64,000 nucleotides of DNA, taken from Acidaminobacter hydrogenoformans DSM 2784. Lineage in GTDB: Bacteria; Bacillota; Clostridia; Peptostreptococcales; Acidaminobacteraceae. Shown one piece after another: positions 53,113-60,591 of the stretch (its first letter is position 1; each line of letters begins with the position of its first letter). The notes under the pieces are model-generated. The model ran no database searches. It saw nothing but the letters and a program-made list of their open reading frames with translations, and had not been told where the DNA came from. A program made the position numbers and the translations under genes. The DNA lies in contig NZ_FMWL01000003.1 of NCBI RefSeq assembly GCF_900103005.1, positions 247,184 to 311,183 of the forward strand, in the 5' to 3' direction.

Positions 53113-54054
53113 ATGCCAGTGAAAATTCTCGTGGTAGGCAGCCTCAACATGGACCTGGTGGCTACGGTTGAGGCCCTGCCTCAGGTTGGTGAAACACTGA
53201 CGGGAAAGCGCTTTGACACCTATCCCGGCGGCAAGGGCGCGAACCAGGCGGTGGCCGCGGCCCGGATGGGCGCCTCGGTGGCCATGCTGGGCGCGGTTGG
53301 CTCGGAGGATTATGGCCGCCGCCTTCTTGATGGCCTGACCTTGGATGACATTGATGTCTCAGGGGTTGCAGTGCTTCCAGGTGTCCCCACAGGCACCGCC
53401 CTCATCACCGTTTCTGCCGATGGTCACAACACCATCATTGTCATCCCCGGCGCCAACGGCGCGGTCCAGCCTGCTGATCTCGACGCTGCGGCAGACGCCT
53501 TCGAGGCTTGTGAGGTTGTGGTTCTCCAGCTGGAGCTGCCCATGGCAGCCGTGGTGCGGGCCGCTGCGCTGGCCCGTTCCCTTGGAAAAAAGGTCGTCTT
53601 GAATCCCGCACCCTTTCAGCCGATGCCGCAGACACTGATTTCCCTGGTGGACGTTTTGGTGGTCAACGAAATCGAAGGCCTACAGCTCAGCGGCCTCGGC
53701 GGCGGCTTAAATGACAACGCGCAGGCGGGGACTGGACCGCACCACGAAGAAGTCATGGACGCCTTGGTGGCGCAAGGTTATCCGGTCGTCTTGATGACCC
53801 TGGGTGCTGAAGGGGTTTTGTATACAGGTGAAGGGTTATCCGGTCACGTGCCGGCCGCCACGGTCAAGGCCGTGGATACGACCGCTGCCGGGGACACGTT
53901 TACAGGGACCTTCGCGGCCTTTTGGCCGGAGGTGGGTCTGGAACGAGCCGTCGCGCTGGCGGTGGAAGCCGCAGGCATTGCTGTAACGCGGCCAGGCGCT
54001 CAGACCTCCATTCCGTACAGGCGGGAGCTGTCGGTGGTTGGGGACAGGGACTAA
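53113..54054 (+). CDS. rbsK: Ribokinase with a repeat-derived C terminus
   Basis: About 313 residues, PfkB family, cytosolic. It phosphorylates ribose to ribose 5-phosphate. VGSLNMDLVATVEALPQVGETL, GGKGANQAVAAARMGASVAMLGAVG (PfkB signature 1) and VDTTAAGDTFTGTF (signature 2 with catalytic aspartate) are all present, as is PGAQTSIPYRREL, the normal C-terminal block. The final residues VVGDRD and the stop are encoded by a GGTTGGGGACAGG repeat copy (54033-54056). A second odd stretch, NDNAQAGTGPHHE (about 201-213), makes the loop before the ATP site longer than in E. coli RbsK. No ribose transporter is near. ATG at 53113 with AAAGGA nine bases upstream. Confidence 0.85.
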   Translation: MPVKILVVGSLNMDLVATVEALPQVGETLTGKRFDTYPGGKGANQAVAAARMGASVAMLGAVGSEDYGRRLLDGLTLDDIDVSGVAVLPGVPTGTALITVSADGHNTIIVIPGANGAVQPADLDAAADAFEACEVVVLQLELPMAAVVRAAALARSLGKKVVLNPAPFQPMPQTLISLVDVLVVNEIEGLQLSGLGGGLNDNAQAGTGPHHEEVMDALVAQGYPVVLMTLGAEGVLYTGEGLSGHVPAATVKAVDTTAAGDTFTGTFAAFWPEVGLERAVALAVEAAGIAVTRPGAQTSIPYRRELSVVGDRD

Positions 54055-54056
54055 CC
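54033..54056. repeat. GGTTGGGGACAGG repeat overlapping the ribokinase stop
   Basis: GGTGGTTGGGGACAGGGACT, with the ribokinase TAA following at once. A single unpaired copy. Confidence 0.8.
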
Positions 54057-54106
54057 AAAGAATTGAGGTTTCAGAAGGTATTGGAGACAAAAGCTTCAAA
54101 ACAAAA

Positions 54107-54160
54107 ACCGCCTCAGAGTTTGCATCCGGCATGGCCGAAAGCTCTGAGGCGGTTATTTTA
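54107..54160 (+). terminator. Terminator after ribokinase
   Basis: AACCGCCTCAGAG / CTCTGAGGCGGTT stem followed by ATTTTA. Confidence 0.8.
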
Positions 54161-54223
54161 ATGCTTTGATCAATGAAAACGTCACTGAAAGCATCACCGG
54201 CAGCGCACCTGAATGCCTGACGA

Positions 54224-54613
54224 CTACTCTACAGGCTGTTCCTCTTCAATAGTTTTCAGCATAAACAAGTGAATAGTGACCGCTATGCCCACGACGCCCA
54301 GAAACAGTCTGATGTGGAGGCTGTCCACTATGATTCCAGAGAGGATCAGCGTTAGCCAGAGGAAGATCAAAGCCGCAGTGCGCGCCCGCCGCCTGACGCC
54401 CCGGTACATGATATAGTCGTAAAGATAAGGCCCAAGGATTCTGTGGTTCATCAGCCAATCATACAGCCTTTTCGAGCTTCGCATATAGCAATAGGAGGCG
54501 ACCAGCAGAAACGGCGTCGTGGGCAGTACCGGCAGAACCACACCCACCATGCCAAGGACGAGTGCCACGCTGCCGGCTGCAATCAGCAAATGCTTCTTTA
54601 AGGTTTGTGACAT
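54224..54613 (-). CDS. DUF454 (YbaN-like) inner membrane protein
   Basis: A 129-residue membrane protein with three to four helices. Family pattern: GMVGVVLPVLPTTPFLLVASYCYMRSSKRLYDWLMNHRILGPY. Function unknown. GGAGGCGCGCGG lies before the ATG. It follows perR at 88 bases on the same strand and may be cotranscribed with it. Confidence 0.8.
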   Translation of the reverse strand: MSQTLKKHLLIAAGSVALVLGMVGVVLPVLPTTPFLLVASYCYMRSSKRLYDWLMNHRILGPYLYDYIMYRGVRRRARTAALIFLWLTLILSGIIVDSLHIRLFLGVVGIAVTIHLFMLKTIEEEQPVE

Positions 54614-54700
54614 CCGCGCGCCTCCTTCCCAACATTTTTCTTCATATTATTTTATCTGATCGATCAGGCTGCTATCTAAGTAAAGGGGCTCCAATACCAC

Positions 54701-55168
54701 TCACTTCTTGCGCGATCTTTTCAGGCAGGTTGGACAGATCCCTTTGAAATAGACGTTCTTTTCTTCAACCTCGAAACCACTCAGATCCCCAGTATCCATA
54801 GCGGTTTCGTCCACGCCAAAATTGAAAATATTGCCGCACACCTTACATTTGAAATGGCCATGGGTCGTTGTCACTATGTCGTAACGGGATTCGTTTTCTA
54901 CAATGTCAAGGGCTTTGACAAGGCCCGCTTCAAGGAATAGATTCAACGTATTGTATACCGTAGCTCTGGATAACGTTGGGACCTCGCCCAGCAGCGCACT
55001 GTAGATCATGTCCACTGATGGGTGGCTGCGATGCGTCATTAAATATTCCAGGATCATGAGTCTTTGCTGGGACGGACGGATGCCTCGCTGTGTCAGGATC
55101 GTCGACAACTGCTTAATGGAGAGCTTCTCTGCGGGCTTGTCATAATGCGTTTTGTCAGCGGATTTCAT
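54701..55168 (-). CDS. perR: Peroxide-responsive Fur-family repressor PerR
   Basis: A 155-residue Fur-family regulator. N-terminal winged helix (TQRGIRPSQQRLMILEYLMTHRSHPSVDMIYSALLGEVPTLSRATVYNTLNLFLEAG) and dimerisation domain with HGHFKCKVCG and CPTCLK zinc cysteines and the ESRYDIVTTTHGHF metal site. PerR in Bacillus is inactivated by peroxide oxidation of histidines at the iron site. The symbol is supported by a perfect PerR box upstream at 55236-55250, which also points to self-control. Confidence 0.82.
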   Translation of the reverse strand: MKSADKTHYDKPAEKLSIKQLSTILTQRGIRPSQQRLMILEYLMTHRSHPSVDMIYSALLGEVPTLSRATVYNTLNLFLEAGLVKALDIVENESRYDIVTTTHGHFKCKVCGNIFNFGVDETAMDTGDLSGFEVEEKNVYFKGICPTCLKRSRKK

Positions 55169-55235
55169 TAAAATCCCAGCTTTCGTTTAATTTGTGGTTG
55201 CAGAGCTGTACACTGAAATCATTATTTTTCTAATT

Positions 55236-55250
55236 TTATAATCATTATAA
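55236..55250. promoter_or_regulatory. PerR box
   Basis: TTATAATCATTATAA, an exact match to the TTATAATnATTATAA consensus, 68 bases upstream of perR. Predicts autoregulation. Confidence 0.85.
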
Positions 55251-55285
55251 ATCATTTTATACGGATTAGGGCAGAACGTCAAGAA

Positions 55286-55317
55286 AAGCCATGTCCGACT
55301 TTTTTCGGACATGGCTT
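55286..55317 (-). terminator. Terminator of the TRAP operon
   Basis: AAGCCATGTCCGA / TCGGACATGGCTT stem. On the minus strand TTTTC follows. Confidence 0.8.
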
Positions 55318-55378
55318 AATCTTATAAACAAATTACCGAAGTTCTTTCACACCTTAGTGCTTTCACACCTTGCTTTGC

Positions 55379-57340
55379 TTAACTCGTCACAACACTCACA
55401 CGCTTTGCTTTGACCTTTTGCACCAAGAAGATCGCCACAACAATAGCAAATCCAATGACATCCTGATAAACATTTTCTGTGATGAGCATCATAGCGCCAA
55501 CGAGGGCCAGACCTCTGAACAACAGGTTGAGCTTCGCCATCAGGAATCCTTCAGCCGCAATGCCTATCAAAAACACACCGACAATGGCTGTGAAAGTCAC
55601 CCTGAGTGCTATTAGCGGCGAGGTGTCGATCAATAGCAGCGACGTATTGAAGACAAACATGTAAGGGACAATAAACCCTGCGAGAGAAAGTTTGACGGAC
55701 TGTAACCCTGTTTTCATTGGATCACCGCCGGATATGCCTGCTGCCGCGAAGGATGCGAGGGCCACAGGCGGCGTGATGTTTGCGAACATTGCGAAGTAAA
55801 AGACAAACATATGGGCCGCGAGGTCTGGCACACCCAGCTGTACTAAAGCCGGCGCAGCCATTGTTGCAGTAATCAGGTAAGCAGGGATAGAAGGCAGGCC
55901 CATGCCGAGAATCATGCAAGTGACCATGGTCAGAACCAGTGTCGCAAGGAGGTTGGTGCTGCCCAGCTGGATAATGGCGTTGGCCATGTTGAGGCCGAAC
56001 CCGGTCAAGCTGACAACGCCTATGATGATGCCAACCACCGCACAAGCTACAGCGACGGAAACGACGGAGCGCGTACCCTCATTGAAAGCATCGAGGATAT
56101 CCTTGACGCTCATTCTGGTTTCAGGCCTGATCATACTGACGAGAATGGTCACTACAATGGTTAAAAAGGCGCCAAAGATAACCGTTGTGCCACTGAAGAG
56201 CAGCATGTAAAGGAGAAAGATGATTGGGATCAGCAGATGTCCGCGTGCCTTCATGACATCCTTAACTTTTGGCAGCTCAGCTTTTGGAATGCCCATGAGC
56301 TGATCCTTGGACGCCCTGAGCTGGACCTGAACCAGGATGCCCAGGTAATAAAGGAGTGCTGGAATCGCTGCACTGACAACGATTACACTGTATCTGATGC
56401 CCAGCATCTCCGCCATGATAAAGGCTGCAGCGCCCATAATAGGTGGCAGCAGCTGTCCGCCTACTGAGGAGGACGCCTCTACAGCACCAGAAAATTCGTC
56501 GCTATAGCCGGTCTTTTTCATAAGAGGAATTGTAAAGGCGCCTGTCGTCACGACATTGGCCACCGCTGAGCCATTGATACTGCCCAAAAATCCGCTGGCA
56601 ATGACGGCGACCTTGGCTGGGCCACCCTTTGTGTGCCCTGCAAGGGCTAACGCAATATCATTGAAAAATTGTCCCATGCCGGATTTATTCATGACCGCGC
56701 CAAAGAGAATAAATAAAAATATGTAACTTGCCGCGACATTGACAGAGGTTCCGTAAATGCCCTCCGTATTGATGAATGCGTGGTTGACCAGATTTGCCCA
56801 AGTGTAGCCGCGGTGCATGAAAATGCTGGGCATGTAGTTTCCAAGGAGGCCATAGGCTAAAAACAAGGCGCTGAGAATGACCAGCGGAAGTCCGGAAATT
56901 CGTCTGGAGGCTTCCATAACCAACAGTATAAGCAGGGTCCCCATGATCACATCCATGGTGTTCGGCATGCCCATTCTGTTGATAAAGCCTGCATAGTCGC
57001 TCCAAATATAAACAACGACGGCCATAGACAACACTGAAAAGACATAATCATACCAGGCCATTTTGGATCTGCTTGACTTCTTGGTCGCAGGATATAATAC
57101 AAACGCCATGACGAGCATCATGCCCACGTGGAGGGAGCGATGCAAATGTGTCGCAGGATAGCCAACAAATGAAGTAATAAAATGATAAAGGGCAATAGCA
57201 ATAGCCGTCCAGTATACTAAATGCTCAAAGCTCTTGTTGCCAAATTTTCTCGTCTTCGATTCTTTGTCAAATTTCTCAAGTAAGTTTGTTTGTAGCGCTT
57301 CTACGTTCTCATCGACTTGAATCAGCGATTCGTGAGCCAT
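55379..57340 (-). CDS. TRAP transporter fused permease (4TM/12TM)
   Basis: A 653-residue membrane protein in which the small (DctQ) and large (DctM) TRAP subunits are fused, as usual for TAXI systems. About 16-18 helices. Characteristic blocks are GSINGSAVANVVTTGAFTIPLMKKTGY, GQLLPPIMGAAAFIMAEMLG and GMGLPSIPAYLITATMAAPAL. It is a secondary, ion-driven importer working with the binding protein at 57866-58885. Starts inside the DUF1850 gene (19-base overlap), GAGGTTGAATAC before the ATG. Substrate probably a dicarboxylate or amino acid. Confidence 0.92.
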   Translation of the reverse strand: MAHESLIQVDENVEALQTNLLEKFDKESKTRKFGNKSFEHLVYWTAIAIALYHFITSFVGYPATHLHRSLHVGMMLVMAFVLYPATKKSSRSKMAWYDYVFSVLSMAVVVYIWSDYAGFINRMGMPNTMDVIMGTLLILLVMEASRRISGLPLVILSALFLAYGLLGNYMPSIFMHRGYTWANLVNHAFINTEGIYGTSVNVAASYIFLFILFGAVMNKSGMGQFFNDIALALAGHTKGGPAKVAVIASGFLGSINGSAVANVVTTGAFTIPLMKKTGYSDEFSGAVEASSSVGGQLLPPIMGAAAFIMAEMLGIRYSVIVVSAAIPALLYYLGILVQVQLRASKDQLMGIPKAELPKVKDVMKARGHLLIPIIFLLYMLLFSGTTVIFGAFLTIVVTILVSMIRPETRMSVKDILDAFNEGTRSVVSVAVACAVVGIIIGVVSLTGFGLNMANAIIQLGSTNLLATLVLTMVTCMILGMGLPSIPAYLITATMAAPALVQLGVPDLAAHMFVFYFAMFANITPPVALASFAAAGISGGDPMKTGLQSVKLSLAGFIVPYMFVFNTSLLLIDTSPLIALRVTFTAIVGVFLIGIAAEGFLMAKLNLLFRGLALVGAMMLITENVYQDVIGFAIVVAIFLVQKVKAKRVSVVTS

Positions 57341-57888
57341 GTATTCAACCTCCTTTTAATTTCCAGTTTCAAGGGGTGATGATGGGGCATTTCTGAACCC
57401 AATACAATTGTCTTCCCATTCAGCACAATCGAAGACAATGCGGTGTTTGAATTAATCCATGAAATATAATCAAAGCGATCTTCAAGCTCACGCATGATCA
57501 CCATACCGTTTTCGACCGTCATCTTTCCTTTGTTTTCCGGGATACCGGCGCCAAAGCCAGCAACCTGAATTTCCACAAGCTGCAGTTTATGATTGTCCAT
57601 GATCCTGTAACGCTCTTTCCAAGGGATGTGCTCGAAGGAATGAATCCAGTTGTACTCCAGTAAATCGTCTGTATGGGTTGGCACTTCAACAAAACTTTCC
57701 CCTGTTTGCTGGTCGTAAATGACCAGTATAGGCTGACCCAGGTAATAAACACTGAAGGTGAGCAGCAAGATCACAGCCGCCACACCGAGGAGGGTCAAAT
57801 TTTTTTTATACGAGGAAGCCAAAAATGACTTCCTCGCTTTTGGCTCTAACGACACGACGGTGTCACTACTTAATACCTTGTTCTTCAT
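57322..57888 (-). CDS. DUF1850 domain protein of TAXI TRAP operons
   Basis: A 188-residue protein with one N-terminal transmembrane helix (about 30-50) and an extracytoplasmic domain (YDQQTGESFVEVPTHTDDLLEYNWIHSFEHIPWKERYRI is the DUF1850 core). The family is regularly found between the binding protein and the fused permease of TAXI transporters and is presumably an accessory part. It overlaps both neighbours (23 and 19 bases), so all three are translated together. Role unknown. Confidence 0.8.
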   Translation of the reverse strand: MKNKVLSSDTVVSLEPKARKSFLASSYKKNLTLLGVAAVILLLTFSVYYLGQPILVIYDQQTGESFVEVPTHTDDLLEYNWIHSFEHIPWKERYRIMDNHKLQLVEIQVAGFGAGIPENKGKMTVENGMVIMRELEDRFDYISWINSNTALSSIVLNGKTIVLGSEMPHHHPLKLEIKRRLNTWLTNR

Positions 57889-58885
57889 AATATTTCAGCG
57901 CTCCCGGATGGAAAGGAATGTCGACGCCAAGATGTGAGTTTTCAAGGGAGATATGCGTTGCAGCGGTTGCATGCGACGCTTTAATGTCTTCAATGTTCTC
58001 AAAGATCCCTTTGGCGAGATCGTAAACCACTTCGTCCGGAAGGTCCTTGGAGACCAGCATGATGTTGCGTACCGTTGCGGTTGTGACGTCTGTTTCGGTG
58101 TCGTAAACATCGGCAGGAATTGTCGCTTCGACGAAGAATGGATATTTATCGATCAGATTTTTTAGGCCCTCGCCCTCAATAGGTACGATGACTATTTCAG
58201 CCGCAGTGCCAAGCTCCATGACGGTGGCGTTAGGAATGCCACTGGTTACAAATACCGCGTCGACCTGGTTGTTCTTCATTTGGTCAATGGCTTCGCCGTA
58301 GTTTAAGTAATCGACTTTACTGTCTTCATAAGTCATGCCGTGCGCTTCATAAAGCATCCTGGCGTTTAGCTCGACACCAGAGTTAGGCGCGCCTATACCA
58401 ACGCGTTTGCCCTTGAGATCCTCAAATTTTGTAATGCCGGTCTTGTCCGTGGTGATCAGCTGAACGTAGTTTGGATAAAGGCCCATGAGGCATCTGAGAT
58501 CCTCTGCGGCCGGTTTTCCTTCAAAAGCGCCAAATGCGCCATAAGCCTGTGCTACAGAGTCTGCCATGGTGATGGCGAGCTCGGCGCCGCCCGTCATGAT
58601 CAAGTTGATGTTTTCAACGGACGCACCCGTCGACTGGACTGAAGATTTATATTTCAGTTTGTTCTGAAAGACGCTGGAAAACGCGCCGCCAATAGGATAG
58701 TACAAGCCGCTGGTCGGGCCAGTTGCCACGGTTACGAAATATTGGCTGCGGTCAAGCTCAGTGCTTTCTGCCGATGGTTCCTCAGCAGGTGCTGGAGTTG
58801 CCGCCTCATTGCCGCTGCAGCCAGCCAGCATGGAAACCATTAGAAGCATGAAGGATAGAATCAGTGCCCATTTTTTCTTTGACAT
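57866..58885 (-). CDS. TAXI-family TRAP transporter solute-binding lipoprotein
   Basis: A 339-residue binding protein. The lipoprotein signal has a basic start MSKKKWALILSF and lipobox LAGC (Cys23), then an acidic/alanine linker. The TAXI fold follows: FVTVATGPTSGLYYPIGGAFSSVF, NINLIMTGGAELAITMADSVAQAY, GKRVGIGAPNSGVELNARMLYEAHG and VDAVFVTSGIPNATVMELG. It captures the solute outside the membrane for the permease. GGGAGGC before the ATG. It is the first gene of the operon, under the sigma-54 promoter at 58922-58940. Confidence 0.92.
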   Translation of the reverse strand: MSKKKWALILSFMLLMVSMLAGCSGNEAATPAPAEEPSAESTELDRSQYFVTVATGPTSGLYYPIGGAFSSVFQNKLKYKSSVQSTGASVENINLIMTGGAELAITMADSVAQAYGAFGAFEGKPAAEDLRCLMGLYPNYVQLITTDKTGITKFEDLKGKRVGIGAPNSGVELNARMLYEAHGMTYEDSKVDYLNYGEAIDQMKNNQVDAVFVTSGIPNATVMELGTAAEIVIVPIEGEGLKNLIDKYPFFVEATIPADVYDTETDVTTATVRNIMLVSKDLPDEVVYDLAKGIFENIEDIKASHATAATHISLENSHLGVDIPFHPGALKYYEEQGIK

Positions 58886-58921
58886 TCAATACGCCTCCCA
58901 ATCTTTGATGCTATCTTACTA

Positions 58922-58940
58922 ACGCAAGCGCCGTGCCAAA
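58922..58940 (-). promoter_or_regulatory. Sigma-54 promoter of the TRAP operon
   Basis: On the minus strand TTGGCAC-N5-TTGCG, GG and GC spaced by 10 bases, the closest of the three to consensus (TGGCAC). Its -12 is about 40 bases before the ATG. Confidence 0.88.
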
Positions 58941-58993
58941 TTCATTCATTTTGTATAATTAAACGCATCCGTCTGTTAAATTCGTTGAATCCT

Positions 58994-59079
58994 TGTGCTG
59001 CGAGCGCCTTCAGCTTCAGCCTTAATAATTGTACGACAGTTCATAAAACATCAAAGCGGAAAAATGTGCTGTTTGCGCC
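58994..59079. promoter_or_regulatory. Candidate activator sites of the TRAP promoter
   Basis: TGTGCTGCGAGCGCC (58994-59008) and TGTGCTGTTTGCGCC (59065-59079) share TGTGCTG-N3-GCGCC. They lie about 55-145 bases upstream of the -24 element. Confidence 0.5.
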
Positions 59080-59082
59080 ACC

Positions 59083-59122
59083 AAAAAAGCGGAAAAAATT
59101 GCCGCAAGGAATTTTTTTCCGC
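59083..59122 (-). terminator. Terminator of the kinase/NtrC operon
   Basis: GCGGAAAAAAATT / AATTTTTTCCGC (one extra base) followed on the minus strand by TTTTTTGG. Confidence 0.75.
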
Positions 59123-59211
59123 TCTTGATCTGCTGTTTTAGCTGTTCACAGTGATGACTTGCCCCCTCTCCGCCGAACTTCGGAGCGGTTGTGACATCAC
59201 ATAACAAGACC

Positions 59212-60591
59212 CTACTCATTCAATCCATAATCATTGATCTTATTTCTGAGTCCACGTTCGCTGATGCCAAGCATAGCCGCGGTGGCTTTCCTGTGTCCCT
59301 TGTTAAGGACAAGGGCTGCGCTGATCAGCTTCCGTTCTGCGTCCTGAAGTGTTAGGCCTACCAGGCTTTCCGTGCCCAGCCGAGCACCCAGAGCCAAGTC
59401 CAGCGTGTCGGTCAAATCCGTCTTATTGGCGCGAACTTCAACCGGCAAATTTTCGACTTCGATCACATCTTCCCTGGCCAATAAAACCGCACATTCAATG
59501 ATATTGGACAGCTCTCTGACATTTCCGGGATAATCGTAACCCAGCAGGCACGCCTCCGCTTCCTTTGAGAAGCCTTTGACTTGCTTACGCATCTCCTTGT
59601 TATATTGCATCAGGAAATGCGCGAACAGAAGGGGCAAATCTTGTCTTCGGTCCCGCAGCGAAGGCAGGTTGATCTCAACGACATTTAAGCGAAAGTAGAG
59701 ATCCTGCCTGAAGCGCCCATCCTCGACCATTTTTTTGAGATCCTGATGGGTCGCCGCAATGACGCGAATGTTGAGCCTCACCTTCTGATGGCCGCCCAGA
59801 GGGGTGTATTCCCTTTGCTGCAACACCCTCAGGAGCTTAGCCTGCAGCGAAACAGGCATGTCCCCAATTTCGTCCAGAAAAATTGTCCCGTTGTTGGCAT
59901 ACTCAAACTTTCCAATTTTATCCGCCATGGCGCCGGTAAACGTGCCTTTTTTATGGCCAAATAGCTCCTCTTCCAGCAGCGACTCCGGAATCGCAGCGCA
60001 GTTGATTTCCACAAAGTTTCCCTGTCGCCGCCTGCCCGCCTCGTGAATGGCCTTCGCCACCAGCTCTTTGCCCGTGCCGCTTTCGCCGGTGATCACGACA
60101 CTCGTGTCGACATCCTTCAGCTTGTCGATCAATTCAAAAATCTTTTTCATGGAAGGGCTTTGGCCGATGATCCCCTGATACACAAACCGCTCATCCAGCA
60201 CGCCACCATATTCGACGGTCTCTCTGGATTTCCTGAAATTCAGCGCTTCTTCCACAGCCTCTTCCAGCTCGACCAAATTCAGAGGCTTTGTCAGATAGGT
60301 ATACGCGCCCTTTTTAATCGCATCTACTGAGGAGACAATAGATCCGAACGCCGTCATGATGATGACCTGAATGGAGGCGTCTATTTTTTTGATCTCTCCC
60401 AGGACATTAATGCCATCCACCGTGCCAATTTTCAGGTCAAGGAGCACCAGATGGAAGGTCTCGCGCTGAATCATGGCAAGGCCCAGCGCAGGATTTACGG
60501 TAGATTTTACGTCGTATTTGTCCTCCAGCAAAAAGCAAAGGGATGAACAAATGTCAGCTTCGTCATCTATGATCAGAATTTTTTCTTTCAA
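59212..60591 (-). CDS. NtrC-family sigma-54-dependent response regulator, probable activator of the TRAP operon
   Basis: A 459-residue activator. Receiver IIDDEADI with phospho-acceptor in LVLLDLKIGTVDG and lysine in YLTKPLNL. AAA+ domain with GESGTGKE and GHKKGTFTGAMADK (sigma-54 loop GTFTGA), FLDEIGDMPVSLQAKLLR. C-terminal Fis-type HTH HRKATAAMLGISERGLRNKI. Overlaps the kinase stop by four bases (ATGA). It lies directly upstream of the TRAP operon and its -24/-12 promoter, so the TRAP genes are the likely target. Carboxylate-sensing DctD is the known parallel. Confidence 0.87.
   Translation of the reverse strand: MKEKILIIDDEADICSSLCFLLEDKYDVKSTVNPALGLAMIQRETFHLVLLDLKIGTVDGINVLGEIKKIDASIQVIIMTAFGSIVSSVDAIKKGAYTYLTKPLNLVELEEAVEEALNFRKSRETVEYGGVLDERFVYQGIIGQSPSMKKIFELIDKLKDVDTSVVITGESGTGKELVAKAIHEAGRRRQGNFVEINCAAIPESLLEEELFGHKKGTFTGAMADKIGKFEYANNGTIFLDEIGDMPVSLQAKLLRVLQQREYTPLGGHQKVRLNIRVIAATHQDLKKMVEDGRFRQDLYFRLNVVEINLPSLRDRRQDLPLLFAHFLMQYNKEMRKQVKGFSKEAEACLLGYDYPGNVRELSNIIECAVLLAREDVIEVENLPVEVRANKTDLTDTLDLALGARLGTESLVGLTLQDAERKLISAALVLNKGHRKATAAMLGISERGLRNKINDYGLNE

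Larger units (their letters stand above)
58886..59211. other. Regulatory region upstream of the TRAP operon
   Basis: No gene. Contains the sigma-54 promoter, the two candidate activator sites (58994, 59065) and the terminator of the regulator gene. Confidence 0.6.
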
